Source of the DNA: a bacterium 0.1xD8-71 | GTDB lineage: Bacteria > Bacillota > Clostridia > Lachnospirales > Lachnospiraceae | NCBI GenBank assembly: GCA_003612405.1 | Contig: RAYR01000001.1 | Span: forward strand, 1-64,000 | DNA: 64,000 nt | Reading direction: 5' to 3' | Shown here: positions 42,378 to 52,203 of the stretch, piece by piece | Position numbering within the stretch: the first letter of the stretch is position 1 | Layout of the letters: every line of letters starts with the position of its first letter | Notes under the pieces: generated by a model | The model's database searches: none | What the model saw: the letters and a program-made list of their open reading frames with translations, nothing else | Told to the model about the DNA's origin: nothing | Translations under genes and position numbers: made by a program

Positions 42378-45300
42378 TCAGGCGTCTTTTTCTTTTTTCA
42401 GGTTTTTCTGGGCAGTGGACAGCATCAGTTTAATCCGGTTTAGCTGGTTTACTTCACTGGCACCGGGATCGTAGTCGATGGCTACGATATTGGACTGGGG
42501 GAAGCGGGATCGCAGTTCCTTGATCACGCCTTTCCCTACCACATGGTTGGGCAGACAGCCGAAAGGCTGTGTGCAGACGATGTTATTGACCCCGCTGTGA
42601 ATCAGTTCCACCATCTCTCCGGTTAGAAACCATCCCTCACCGGTCTGGTTGCCGATATTGACGATAGGGCTGGCATAGTCCACCAGCGTGTAGATGCTGA
42701 CAGGGGGTGTAAAATGTCTGCTTTTCCGGAATTCTTTAGCAGCACGGCCGCGCAGTCTTTCAAGAGCCCAGATACCGAGCCTGGAAAGTAAAGCGGCTTT
42801 TCTCGAAGTTCCCAGATATTCCGCCTTATAGATCTGGTTATAAAAGCAGTAGAGCATAAAGTCCAGCAGATCGGGGACAACTGCCTCTGCACCTTCGGAC
42901 TCCAATAGTTCCACCAGATGATTGTTGGCGGCAGGAGCAAATTTTACCAGGATTTCGCCCACAATGCCAACCCGGGGTTTGCGCAGGTTTTCGTCTATGG
43001 CAATGGCATCAAATTCCTGTATGATCTGCCGGCACATTTTCCGGAACGTAAAGTAGTTCATGTGCTTTCGAGATACGAACTGTCTGCATTTTTCCACCCA
43101 TTTGGCATGAAGGGCATCCACGGAACCAGGTTCCCGTTCATAGGGGCGCATACGGTAGACACAGCGCATGAAGATATCGCCGAAAAGTGCACCATAGGCG
43201 GCACGCATGAGAAGTTCTCCGTTTAAGTGAAAGCCGGGATTACTCTCAATGCCGGCAAGATTTAAGGATATTACGGGAATCTGCGGCATCCCTGCTTTCT
43301 CCAGGGCGCGTCTTATAAAGCCCACATAGTTGGTGGCGCGGCAGCCGCCGCCGGTCTGGCTCATGATAATGGCGACTTTGTTCAGGTCATATCTGCCGGA
43401 AAGCAGGGCATCCATAATCTGGCCTACCACCATCAAAGAAGGATAACAGGCGTCATTATTTACATATTTCAAACCCACATCCACGGCATGCCGGTTGTCA
43501 TTGGCAAGCACCTCGAAGCGGTAACCGCAGGCTTTGAAAGCGGCTTCAATGATCTCAAAGTGAATGGGTGACATCTGTGGACAGAGGATGGTATACTCCT
43601 TGCGCATTTCCTCCGTAAAGGGCACTTTGGTGATGGCACTGGAACGGATTGTGCGTTCTTTCTGTTTCTGTTCCCTGACTTTGATGGCGGAGAGCAGGGA
43701 ACGGATACGAATCCTTGCTGCGCCTAAATTGTTTACTTCGTCAATCTTTAAACAGGTATAAATTTTATCGGAGCCGGAGAGGATGTCGTTTACCTGGTCG
43801 GTGGTGACGGCATCCAGGCCGCAGCCGAAGGAATTAAGCTGTATTAAGTCCAGATCATCCCGGGTCTTGACGTAGCTTGCCGCCGCGTAGAGTCTGGAGT
43901 GGTACATCCATTGGTCGGAGACGATCAGGGGCCGTTCCGGCTGTGCCAGATGGGATATGGAATCTTCCGTCAGGACTGCGATATCATAAGAGTTGATCAG
44001 TTCCGGAATACCATGGTTGATTTCCGGATCAATATGATAGGGGCGTCCGGCCAGCACGATGCCGCGTATATGATTTTCCTCCATATAACGAAGGACTTCT
44101 TCTCCCTTGTTCTGTATATCCTGACGGGCCAAAGCCAGTTCTTTCCAGGCAGCTTCGGCTGCGTCCATCACTTCTGTGACAGGCAGGTCCTGAAACTCTT
44201 TGGTCAGCGCTGAGGTCACGGTATGAAGAGTCTTAAAGGACATAAAAGGATTGCGGAAAACGACTTCACCCCGTCCGATTTCCTCCACATTGTTTTTAAT
44301 ATTTTCCGAGTAGGAAGTGACAATGGGACAGTTATAGTGGTTGTTGGCCTCATGGAACTCATCCCGTTCATAGAAAAGCGCAGGATAGAAAATAAAGTTC
44401 ACATGCTGTTTGATCAGCCAGGAAATATGGCCGTGGGCCAGTTTGGCCGGATAACATTCCGACTCACTGGGGATGGATTCGATGCCCAGCTCATAAATCT
44501 TTCGGTTAGAGACAGGGGATAGTATCACCCGATAACCAAGCTTTGTAAAGAAGGTAAACCAGAAGGGATAATTCTCATACATATTTAAGACTCTGGGAAT
44601 ACCTACGGTGCCCCGTCTGGCTTCATCGGCAGGCAAAGGCTCATAGGAGAAGAGCCGCTTTAATTTATAGTCATAGAGGTTGGGAACGCCGTTTTCTTTT
44701 TTCGTTTTTCCCAGACCGCGTTCACAGCGGTTGCCGGAAATGTATTGCCGTCCTCCTGTGAATTTGTTAATTGTAAGGCGACAATTGTTAGTACAGCCTT
44801 TGCATTTTGCCATGCTGGTCTCAAATTGCAGGTTGGTGATCTGCTCCAGATTCAGCATGGAGGTAGCATAGCCTTCCTGATAGCGTTCCCTGGCAATCAG
44901 TGCGGCGCCAAAAGCACCCATGATGCCTGCGATATCCGGACGGATGGCTTCACATCCTGCGATTTTCTCAAAGCTCCTGAGAACCGCGTCATTATAAAAG
45001 GTGCCTCCCTGGACGACGATATGCTGTCCCAGTTCCGAAGCGTCGGAGACTTTGATTACCTTAAACAGTGCGTTCTTGATGACGGAGTAGGCAAGTCCGG
45101 CGGAAATGTCGGGGACGGAGGCTCCCTCTTTTTGGGCCTGCTTTACCTTGGAATTCATGAATACCGTACAACGGGTGCCCAGATCAATGGGATGCTCCGC
45201 AAAGAGGGCCGTCCGGGCAAATTCTTCCACACCATAGTTTAAGGATTTGGCAAAGGTTTCAATGAAGGAACCGCAGCCGGAAGAACAGGCTTCGTTAAGC

Positions 45301-46622
45301 TGTACGCTGTCCACGGTCTGGTTTTTGATCTTGATGCATTTCATGTCCTGGCCGCCAATATCCAGGATACAGTCCACATCAGGATTGAAGAAAGCGGCGG
45401 CATTGTAATGGGCCACAGTCTCCACTTCGCCGTCATCCAGCAAAAAGGCGGCTTTCATCAGGGCTTCTCCGTAACCGGTAGAGCAGGAGCGTACGATTCT
45501 GACACCGGAGGGAAGCAGGTTATAAATTTCCTTGAGAGATCGGATGGCGGTCTTTAAAGGACTGCCGTCGTTACTGCTGTAAAAAGAATAGAGCAAAGAG
45601 CCGTCATCCCCCACGAGCGCCACTTTGGTAGTGGTGGAGCCGGCATCAATGCCCAGGAAACAATTCCCCTGGTAGGAAGAAAGATTGGCTGTGGTCACAT
45701 GATGGGTGTTGTGTCTTTCGCAGAAAGCATCATAGTCTTTTGGGGAGGCAAACAACGGTTCCATGCGCTCCACCTCGAAATCCATTTTGATGTCGGCAGA
45801 AAGCTTCTCCTTCATCTGCTCCATGGTATAGCATGTCTCTTCCTTCGCATTTAAGGCAGAGCCGATTGCGGCGAAGAGATGGGAGTTCTCCATATCAATG
45901 ATATGATCATCGTCCAGTTTCAGGGTTCTGATAAAGGACTGTTTTAACTCTGACAGGAAGTGCAGGGGCCCGCCCAGAAACGCCACATGGCCCCGGATAG
46001 GCTTACCGCAGGCAAGACCGCTGATGGTCTGATTGACGACAGCCTGGAAAATGGAAGCGGATAAATCTTCCTTGGTGGCGCCTTCATTGATTAAAGGCTG
46101 AATATCGGATTTGGCGAATACGCCGCATCTGGCTGCAATGGTGTACAGGGAATGATAATTCCTGGCGTAAGTGTTTAAACCGGCGGCATCGGTCTGTAAG
46201 AGAGAAGCCATCTGATCGATAAAGGAACCTGTACCGCCGGCACAGATACCATTCATACGCTGTTCCACGTTGCCGCCCTCGAAATAAATAATCTTGGCGT
46301 CCTCACCGCCCAGCTCAATGGCCACATCCGTGACGGGGGCAAAGGTCTGTAAGGAGGTGGATACGGCAATCACTTCCTGCACAAAGGGCACTTTTAAGTG
46401 ATTGGCCAGGGTAAGGCCGCCGGAACCGGTAATCATGGGATGCACGGTCAGATTGCCCAGTTTATCGTAAGCTTTGGAAAGCAGGCTGGAGAGTGTCTCC
46501 TGTATGTTGGCAAAGTGTCTTTGATAGTCGGAAAAGAGTATCTGATGCCGGTTATCCAGAATGGCAATCTTGACGGTCGTAGAACCGATGTCAATGCCAA
46601 GCGTATATTGCATATCACTCAT
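42378..46622 (-). CDS. Two-activase/HgdB-like fusion protein
   Basis: A 1414-residue protein of the acyl-CoA dehydratase activase-related group. Two ASKHA ATPase domains come first (about 1-310 and 325-590): the first has [25 protein letters not shown] and RCGVFAKSD, the second [25 protein letters not shown] and RCTVFMNS. The cysteines match those that hold the [4Fe-4S] cluster of HgdC. A Cys-rich linker (CKGCTNNC) leads to HgdB/DUF2229-like regions with [12 protein letters not shown] and [14 protein letters not shown]. Radical dehydration of 2-hydroxyacyl-CoA is the known role of activase/HgdB pairs, but this fused type has no proven substrate. GGAG 11 bases upstream supports ATG 46622. Confidence 0.9.
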   Translation of the reverse strand: MSDMQYTLGIDIGSTTVKIAILDNRHQILFSDYQRHFANIQETLSSLLSKAYDKLGNLTVHPMITGSGGLTLANHLKVPFVQEVIAVSTSLQTFAPVTDVAIELGGEDAKIIYFEGGNVEQRMNGICAGGTGSFIDQMASLLQTDAAGLNTYARNYHSLYTIAARCGVFAKSDIQPLINEGATKEDLSASIFQAVVNQTISGLACGKPIRGHVAFLGGPLHFLSELKQSFIRTLKLDDDHIIDMENSHLFAAIGSALNAKEETCYTMEQMKEKLSADIKMDFEVERMEPLFASPKDYDAFCERHNTHHVTTANLSSYQGNCFLGIDAGSTTTKVALVGDDGSLLYSFYSSNDGSPLKTAIRSLKEIYNLLPSGVRIVRSCSTGYGEALMKAAFLLDDGEVETVAHYNAAAFFNPDVDCILDIGGQDMKCIKIKNQTVDSVQLNEACSSGCGSFIETFAKSLNYGVEEFARTALFAEHPIDLGTRCTVFMNSKVKQAQKEGASVPDISAGLAYSVIKNALFKVIKVSDASELGQHIVVQGGTFYNDAVLRSFEKIAGCEAIRPDIAGIMGAFGAALIARERYQEGYATSMLNLEQITNLQFETSMAKCKGCTNNCRLTINKFTGGRQYISGNRCERGLGKTKKENGVPNLYDYKLKRLFSYEPLPADEARRGTVGIPRVLNMYENYPFWFTFFTKLGYRVILSPVSNRKIYELGIESIPSESECYPAKLAHGHISWLIKQHVNFIFYPALFYERDEFHEANNHYNCPIVTSYSENIKNNVEEIGRGEVVFRNPFMSFKTLHTVTSALTKEFQDLPVTEVMDAAEAAWKELALARQDIQNKGEEVLRYMEENHIRGIVLAGRPYHIDPEINHGIPELINSYDIAVLTEDSISHLAQPERPLIVSDQWMYHSRLYAAASYVKTRDDLDLIQLNSFGCGLDAVTTDQVNDILSGSDKIYTCLKIDEVNNLGAARIRIRSLLSAIKVREQKQKERTIRSSAITKVPFTEEMRKEYTILCPQMSPIHFEIIEAAFKACGYRFEVLANDNRHAVDVGLKYVNNDACYPSLMVVGQIMDALLSGRYDLNKVAIIMSQTGGGCRATNYVGFIRRALEKAGMPQIPVISLNLAGIESNPGFHLNGELLMRAAYGALFGDIFMRCVYRMRPYEREPGSVDALHAKWVEKCRQFVSRKHMNYFTFRKMCRQIIQEFDAIAIDENLRKPRVGIVGEILVKFAPAANNHLVELLESEGAEAVVPDLLDFMLYCFYNQIYKAEYLGTSRKAALLSRLGIWALERLRGRAAKEFRKSRHFTPPVSIYTLVDYASPIVNIGNQTGEGWFLTGEMVELIHSGVNNIVCTQPFGCLPNHVVGKGVIKELRSRFPQSNIVAIDYDPGASEVNQLNRIKLMLSTAQKNLKKEKDA

Positions 46623-46684
46623 TTCTCGTTTCACTCCTTTAAGCATTTTGTACCTATTTATTATGTGATTCGGCACACCATGTC

Positions 46685-46713
46685 ATTATACGACACAGAC
46701 TGTCAAAAAGCAA
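46685..46713 (-). promoter_or_regulatory. Promoter of the activase fusion gene
   Basis: On the minus strand TTGCTT and a perfect TATAAT are separated by 17 bases, about 60 bases before the predicted start. A nearby AGTCAT/ATGACT inverted repeat at about 46750-46775 could be an operator. Confidence 0.75.
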
Positions 46714-46874
46714 TTGTCCAATTCTTAGAAAAAAATGAAGATTTCGGGAGTCATTTATTAAATTTTTATGACTTGCCGGATTTTATGAATCATGCCGTTT
46801 ACTTTTAAAAACAGGGATGATAAAATGTATTCAGTTTTAGCGGGGAAAATGAATCGATGGGAGAGCGTAATATC

Positions 46875-47744
46875 ATGAGTCCTTTTGAACGAAAATTTGG
46901 GAAATATGCCATTAAGAATCTGTCTTTTATCCTGGTGTTCTGCTATGGCGTGGGATATCTGCTTCAGCTGATGGACAGGAGTAATATACTGATCTCTTTT
47001 CTGACGCTGAACCCTTATGCGATTCTGCATGGGCAGGTCTGGCGTCTTGTCACATGGATCCTGATTCCGCCGCCAGGCAGCGGCGGGTTGTTTCTGACGT
47101 TGATCATGCTGGTGTTCTACTGTTCTATCGGTACGTCCCTGGAACGTACCTGGGGAACTTACCGGTATAATGTATATTTGTTCCAGGGCATGTTGTTTAC
47201 CATTCTGGGCAGTTTCCTGCTGATGGGATACTGTTATCTGTTTCAGGGGGAGATGATTGCCTATAATACGCCGGAAGTATTCTTTGCCTATATTTCTCCG
47301 GTCTTCAGCACGTATTATATCAATATGTCAATTTTCCTGGCATATGCGGCGACCTTCCCGGAAGCGCAGGTACTTTTGATGTTTTTTGTTCCGATCAAGG
47401 TTAAGTGGCTGGGAATCGTTTACGGTATCATGCTGGTCTTTGAGTTTCTGGGAAGTAGTGTGTTTTATAAGTTTGCCATTGCGGCGTCGCTTCTTAATTT
47501 CCTGGTGTTCTTCCTGACCTCCAGGAGCCTGATGCACTTAAATCCCAAACAGATCCACCGGCGGCAGGAGTTTAAGCGGGATGTGCGGAGAAATACCGGG
47601 ATTACCAAGCACAAGTGTGCGATCTGTGGACGGACCGAGGTAGACCACCCGAATCTTCAGTTCCGGTTCTGTTCCAAGTGCGACGGCAATTATGAGTATT
47701 GCGAAGAGCATCTTTATACCCATACGCATATTAAGAGAAGCTGA
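46875..47744 (+). CDS. Rhomboid-like membrane protein with C-terminal zinc ribbon
   Basis: A 289-residue membrane protein with about six helices followed by a soluble tail. The segment HGQVWRLVTWILIPP matches the WRLxTxxF-type region of rhomboids, but no GxSG serine motif or partner histidine is seen, so protease activity is unlikely. The tail has a zinc-ribbon pattern, CAICG then FCSKC and a later CEEH. Possible roles are membrane scaffolding or protein sorting, as in rhomboid pseudoproteases; this is inference. ATG 46875 has GGGAG 11 bases upstream; the ATG at 46857 is nearly as good. Confidence 0.75.
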   Translation: MSPFERKFGKYAIKNLSFILVFCYGVGYLLQLMDRSNILISFLTLNPYAILHGQVWRLVTWILIPPPGSGGLFLTLIMLVFYCSIGTSLERTWGTYRYNVYLFQGMLFTILGSFLLMGYCYLFQGEMIAYNTPEVFFAYISPVFSTYYINMSIFLAYAATFPEAQVLLMFFVPIKVKWLGIVYGIMLVFEFLGSSVFYKFAIAASLLNFLVFFLTSRSLMHLNPKQIHRRQEFKRDVRRNTGITKHKCAICGRTEVDHPNLQFRFCSKCDGNYEYCEEHLYTHTHIKRS

Positions 47745-47808
47745 AATAAGGAGACAGGATTGAAAATTAAAATCAGGCGTGGAAAGCAGCGTGGAAATGA
47801 GGTGAAAG

Positions 47809-48552
47809 ATGGATAGAGAAGTCCGGTTTGCCAGAACGTTAGAGGAAGTGAAACAGAAAGCGAAGGCACAGAACAGCTGTCTGTCCCAGGCAGAGGTTGA
47901 GGAGGCATTTGCGCCGCTGTCACTTTCTGCACAACAGATGGATATGGTGTATCAGTACTTAATGCAGAACAGGATAGGGATTGGGAAGCCGGTGGATTAT
48001 GAGGAGTATCTTGATGCGGAGGAGAAGGATTATCTGGCTGCTTATCTGGAATCCCTGGAAGCATTTGCAGAAGTTTCCGAGGGGGAACGGGAGGCTGTGA
48101 CCCTTTCTGCCATGGCTGGTGATCCGGATGCCGTCAGCAGGCTGACAGAGATTTTTCTGCCGGAAGTCGTGGAAATAGCCAAGCTGTATGCAGGGCAGGG
48201 AGTGTATCTGGAGGATTTGATCGGTGAGGGCAATGTGGCCCTTTCCCTGGGTGTGACCATGCTGGGCGCACTGGAACATGCTTCGGAGGCACAGGGGATG
48301 CTTGCCAGACTGATTATGGATGCCATGGAAGACTATATTGCAGAAAATGCCGAGGAGGCCAGGAAAGACCGTAAAATCGCAGATAAGGTTAATAAGGTTG
48401 CGGATGCGGCAAATGCATTGTATGAGGAACTGCGCAGGAAGGTGACGGTGGAAGAACTGATGGCGGAGTCCGGTTTTAGCAGAAAGACCATAGAGGATGC
48501 TGTCCGTATGAGCGGCGATAAGATTGAGGCGGTGGATACGTGGAAGGAATGA
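47809..48552 (+). CDS. Sigma-70-like protein without region 4
   Basis: A 247-residue protein. The segment LYAGQGVYLEDLIGEGNVALSLGV (about 125-148) resembles sigma-70 region 2.1-2.2, and the C-terminal region (about 190-240) with ADAANALYEELRRKVTVEEL and SGFSRKTIEDAV resembles region 3. The region 2.4 recognition helix is not evident and region 4 is missing, so the protein may bind core polymerase without reading a promoter. The first 90 residues are acidic and helical. GTGAAAG lies a few bases before the ATG. The following gene overlaps by a few bases and is probably coupled. Confidence 0.7.
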   Translation: MDREVRFARTLEEVKQKAKAQNSCLSQAEVEEAFAPLSLSAQQMDMVYQYLMQNRIGIGKPVDYEEYLDAEEKDYLAAYLESLEAFAEVSEGEREAVTLSAMAGDPDAVSRLTEIFLPEVVEIAKLYAGQGVYLEDLIGEGNVALSLGVTMLGALEHASEAQGMLARLIMDAMEDYIAENAEEARKDRKIADKVNKVADAANALYEELRRKVTVEELMAESGFSRKTIEDAVRMSGDKIEAVDTWKE

Positions 48553-48962
48553 ACAGAGATTTTAAATACTTTATGCAGGATGCGGGCTCCCTTTATCTGG
48601 GAGCTAAATTAAGTTATGCGGAAATCTTGCAGGACGAGATGGTGAACTTTAAATATAAAAGCATTGTGGAACACTATATTTTCAAGGACACCGATCCGGA
48701 TACCACATTGGAGAGCCAGCTGTATTATATGACCAAAGATCAGTTTTCTTACAGGACATATGGGCAGCTCAAGGCGAAAGTGAAAGTAAGTATGCTGGAG
48801 GAAAAGAAAAGTATATGGGGCAGGGCAAAGACCGGTTACCAGAGTAAGGTCATGAAGCTTGACGAGTTTGTATCCATGAATCTTGCCCAGAAGAAGGCAG
48901 CAGGAGCAGTGGTGGAAGAGCTGATTTTGTCCAAACTGGCGCTGATGTCTTTCAGTGTATAG
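48549..48962 (+). CDS. Small protein overlapping the sigma-like gene
   Basis: A 137-residue protein with no recognised domain. It begins MNRDFKYFMQDAGSLYLGAK and is mostly helical, with Lys/Glu-rich stretches and a hydrophobic C-terminal helix (AAGAVVEELILSKLALMSF). Its ATG overlaps the stop of the sigma-like gene (ATGA), with an alternative GTG at 48540. This overlap and the lack of another promoter suggest that the two proteins act together, for example as a sigma-like protein and its partner. It ends before a long leader with the terminator at 49073. Confidence 0.7.
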   Translation: MNRDFKYFMQDAGSLYLGAKLSYAEILQDEMVNFKYKSIVEHYIFKDTDPDTTLESQLYYMTKDQFSYRTYGQLKAKVKVSMLEEKKSIWGRAKTGYQSKVMKLDEFVSMNLAQKKAAGAVVEELILSKLALMSFSV

Positions 48963-49072
48963 ACCTAATTCGTCGAATTGCGCGATGCCTTACAACATAT
49001 TTTCTACAAAAGATACTTGTATATGACAAATTTTTCTGTTACACTTACAGCGTAAAATTCCCCTTTTACACT

Positions 49073-49115
49073 GGACAGGCGAAAAGCGCAAAAACGGTTT
49101 TTGCCTGTCCTTTTA
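49073..49115 (+). terminator. Rho-independent terminator after the sigma-like pair
   Basis: An 8-bp stem GGACAGGC/GCCTGTCC continues with AAAA paired to TTTT around a bulge, then TTTT. It lies about 110 bases after the stop of the small partner gene and before the promoter of the peptidase gene. Confidence 0.8.
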
Positions 49116-49148
49116 TGATAATCAGGAAAGTTCGTTGCTCGTTTTATC

Positions 49149-49178
49149 TTTACTAAATTTCAGCAGGAGTGGTATACT
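49149..49178 (+). promoter_or_regulatory. Promoter of the M16C peptidase gene
   Basis: TTTACT (49149-49154) and TATACT (49173-49178) are separated by 18 bases. The gene starts about 40 bases later, after AAGGAG. Confidence 0.6.
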
Positions 49179-49214
49179 AAGAAAAGTATGATGTGCTTGA
49201 AAGGAGTTACCAAA

Positions 49215-52136
49215 ATGCAGTTGGAACAGCTACAGGCTTACACAGTTCTTATGAAATGTAATATCAAAGAAGTCAATTCACAAGGATATCTGTTGAAACA
49301 TAATAAAACAGGAGCGCGGGTGGCTCTCCTGTCTAATGATGATGATAACAAGGTGTTTTATATCGGATTCCGCACGCCGCCCAAGGACAGTACCGGTGTG
49401 GCGCATATCATTGAGCATACGGTGCTGTGCGGTTCGGATAAGTTCCCGGTGAAAGATCCTTTTATTGAACTGGCAAAGGGATCTCTTAACACCTTTTTAA
49501 ATGCCATGACCTATCCGGATAAGACGGTATATCCGGTGGCCAGCTGTAATGATAAGGATTTTCAGAATCTGATGGATGTGTATCTGGATGCGGTGTTCCA
49601 TCCTAATATCTATCATGAGGAAAAAATCTTCAGGCAGGAGGGATGGCATTACGAACTGGAATCCGCTGAGGATGATCTGACCATCAACGGGGTGGTCTAC
49701 AATGAGATGAAGGGTGCCTTTTCTTCACCGGATGATGTGCTCTACAGGGAGATTATGAACTCTCTGTATCCTGATACGTCTTATGGTGTGGAGTCGGGCG
49801 GCGATCCCGATGTGATCCCGGAACTGACTTATGAAGAGTTTCTGGCCTTCCATCAGAAATATTATCACCCCTCCAACAGTTATATTTATCTGTATGGAAA
49901 TATGGATATGGCAGAAAAATTACAATATATAGATGAGGCCTATCTGTCTGCTTATGAAGCCCTTGCGGTGGATTCCGAACCGGCAGTGGAGGTACCCTTT
50001 ACACAGACTGCCATGGTTGAGAAGTCTTATCCGATTATGGAGAGTGAATCGGAAGCAGCCAACACTTATCTGTCCTATAATGTTTCCTTGGGAGAGAATC
50101 TGGACCGGAAGGACAGCATAGGCTTTCAGGCGTTGGTCAGTGCCGTTGTCTCAGCACCTGGTGCACCGGTCAAGCAGGCGCTTCTGGATGCCGGAATCGG
50201 TACGGATATCAGCTGTATTTTTGAGGTGGATGTGAGACAGCCGTTTTTCTCGATTGTGGCGAAAAACGCGGAAGCGTCGCAGAAGGAAGAGTTTATCCGT
50301 ATCATCGAGGAGACATTGCACGGGCTTGTGGTAAGCGGTGTGGATAAGAAAACTCTTGCGGCGGAACTGAATCATGATGAGTTTAAGTTTATGGAGGCAG
50401 ATTACGGCTCTTATCCCAAGGGATTGATGTATGGTTTACAGATGTTTGAAACCTGGCTTTATGATGACGGGAAGCCTTTTGATTATCTGGAGCTTGCGGA
50501 TACTTATAAGGCATTGAAGAAAGAACTGGATACTCCTTTTTATGAAACCATGATTACCAGATGTCTGCTTGGGAATATGCATAAGAGCGTGGTGGTTGTG
50601 AAACCTGTGAAGGGCCTTACGGGCAGGAAGGAGAAGGCCCTTGCGGAGGAACTGGCTGCCAGGAAGGCGGCCATGACAAAGGAGGAAATAGCCAGGATTG
50701 TTGCGGATACAGAGGCATTGAAACGCTATCAGGAAGAGCCCAGTGCCAGAGAGGATCTTCAGAAGATTCCGCTGCTGACCAGGGACGATATCAGAAAAGA
50801 AGCCCGCCCCTACCACAATGAGGAGAAACGGGTAGGAGATACTGTCTTCCTCTATCATGATATTTTCACCAACGGCATCGGTTACCTGCGGTTTCTCTTT
50901 GATCTTGGACAGGTGCCTGAGGAGCTGTTTCCCTATGTGGGCCTTTTGCGGGCCATGATCGGGCTGGTGGATACGAAGAAACGTTCTTACAGTGATCTGT
51001 ACAGTGAGATTCATTTGCAGACGGGAGGCATCAGCCCGGCAGTGAATACTTATACGGATGCCAGGGACCTGTCGCGCTATAAGGTCACTTTTGATCTGAA
51101 GGTAAAAACGTTCTATGAGAATCTTCCTCAGGCATTTGCCCTGGCAGAGGAAATATTGACTGAATCAGTCTATACTGATACGAAGCGTCTCTTTGAACTG
51201 GTGGCGGAGAGCCGTTCCGATAAACAGGCGCAGATGATGTCTGCGGGTCATTCTCTGGCGGCAGGTCAGGCATTGTCCTATTTGTCGAAACCCGCGATGG
51301 TCATGGACCATATCAACGGGATTGCTTTCTATCGTTTATTGGAAGAGCTGGAGAAAGATTTCGAGCATAAGAAAGAGGAACTGGCGGCCAATATGCATAA
51401 GGTGGTGCGTTGTATTTTCCGCCCGGAGAATCTGATGGTGGACTATACGGCACAGCAGGAAGGACTGGCGGGAATCGAGGAACTGATTGCGTCTTTCAAA
51501 GCGAAACTTTACACGGATCCCATTGACACCAAAGGATATGAGCCCAGTCCGGTCAAAAAGAATGAGGGTCTTATGTCTTCGGCACAGATTCAATATGTGT
51601 GCCGGGCAGGAAATTTTGCGAAAAAGGGACTGCCTTATACGGGAGCGCTCAAGGTGCTTCGGGTCATGATGGGCTATGATTATCTCTGGACACAGGTGCG
51701 TGTCAAGGGCGGTGCCTATGGCTGTATGTGCCAGTTTGGCAAGAGCGGGGAGAGTTATTTTGTCTCTTACCGGGATCCCAATCTGGAAAAGACCATTGAA
51801 ACTTATGAGAAAGCGGCAGATTATATCGAAAGCTATGAGGCGGATGAACGTACCATGACCCAGTATATTATCGGCGCCATCAGCGAGATGGATATGCCGC
51901 TCACCCCATCGGCCCAGGGGAATTATTCTCTGGCAGGGTATCTGACCCATTATGATTTTGAACGGGTGCAGGCAGAGCGGGATGAACTGCTTTCCACAGA
52001 TGCGGATACGATACGGGGGCTTGCCGGATATATCCGTGCTTTTATGGAGGATGAATGTCTTTGTGTGGTAGGAAATGAGAAAAAGATCAAGGAACAGGAG
52101 AACTTGTTTGCGAAGATAGAATATTTGCTTCATTAG
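49215..52136 (+). CDS. M16C (presequence protease-like) zinc metallopeptidase
   Basis: A 973-residue clamshell peptidase of the insulinase family, subfamily M16C. The inverted zinc motif HIIEH spans H64-H68, and the downstream Glu region EMKGAFSSP is present. It has four domain repeats, the later ones without a zinc motif. Family members degrade unfolded peptides in a closed chamber; no signal peptide is seen, so it is probably cytoplasmic. AAGGAG eight bases upstream supports ATG 49215, rather than the ATG at 49188. It is transcribed from its own promoter. Confidence 0.93.
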   Translation: MQLEQLQAYTVLMKCNIKEVNSQGYLLKHNKTGARVALLSNDDDNKVFYIGFRTPPKDSTGVAHIIEHTVLCGSDKFPVKDPFIELAKGSLNTFLNAMTYPDKTVYPVASCNDKDFQNLMDVYLDAVFHPNIYHEEKIFRQEGWHYELESAEDDLTINGVVYNEMKGAFSSPDDVLYREIMNSLYPDTSYGVESGGDPDVIPELTYEEFLAFHQKYYHPSNSYIYLYGNMDMAEKLQYIDEAYLSAYEALAVDSEPAVEVPFTQTAMVEKSYPIMESESEAANTYLSYNVSLGENLDRKDSIGFQALVSAVVSAPGAPVKQALLDAGIGTDISCIFEVDVRQPFFSIVAKNAEASQKEEFIRIIEETLHGLVVSGVDKKTLAAELNHDEFKFMEADYGSYPKGLMYGLQMFETWLYDDGKPFDYLELADTYKALKKELDTPFYETMITRCLLGNMHKSVVVVKPVKGLTGRKEKALAEELAARKAAMTKEEIARIVADTEALKRYQEEPSAREDLQKIPLLTRDDIRKEARPYHNEEKRVGDTVFLYHDIFTNGIGYLRFLFDLGQVPEELFPYVGLLRAMIGLVDTKKRSYSDLYSEIHLQTGGISPAVNTYTDARDLSRYKVTFDLKVKTFYENLPQAFALAEEILTESVYTDTKRLFELVAESRSDKQAQMMSAGHSLAAGQALSYLSKPAMVMDHINGIAFYRLLEELEKDFEHKKEELAANMHKVVRCIFRPENLMVDYTAQQEGLAGIEELIASFKAKLYTDPIDTKGYEPSPVKKNEGLMSSAQIQYVCRAGNFAKKGLPYTGALKVLRVMMGYDYLWTQVRVKGGAYGCMCQFGKSGESYFVSYRDPNLEKTIETYEKAADYIESYEADERTMTQYIIGAISEMDMPLTPSAQGNYSLAGYLTHYDFERVQAERDELLSTDADTIRGLAGYIRAFMEDECLCVVGNEKKIKEQENLFAKIEYLLH

Positions 52137-52203
52137 GGCAGCCGGACAGGATTCATTGTGAAAAGGGAGCCGGAAGGCATAATCGTCACAGGAGGGAAGG
52201 AAC

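Noticed and set aside
42918-45242. Several open plus-strand frames inside the activase fusion gene
   Set aside because: They are antisense shadows of a strongly recognisable 1414-residue protein, with no ribosome sites or known motifs.
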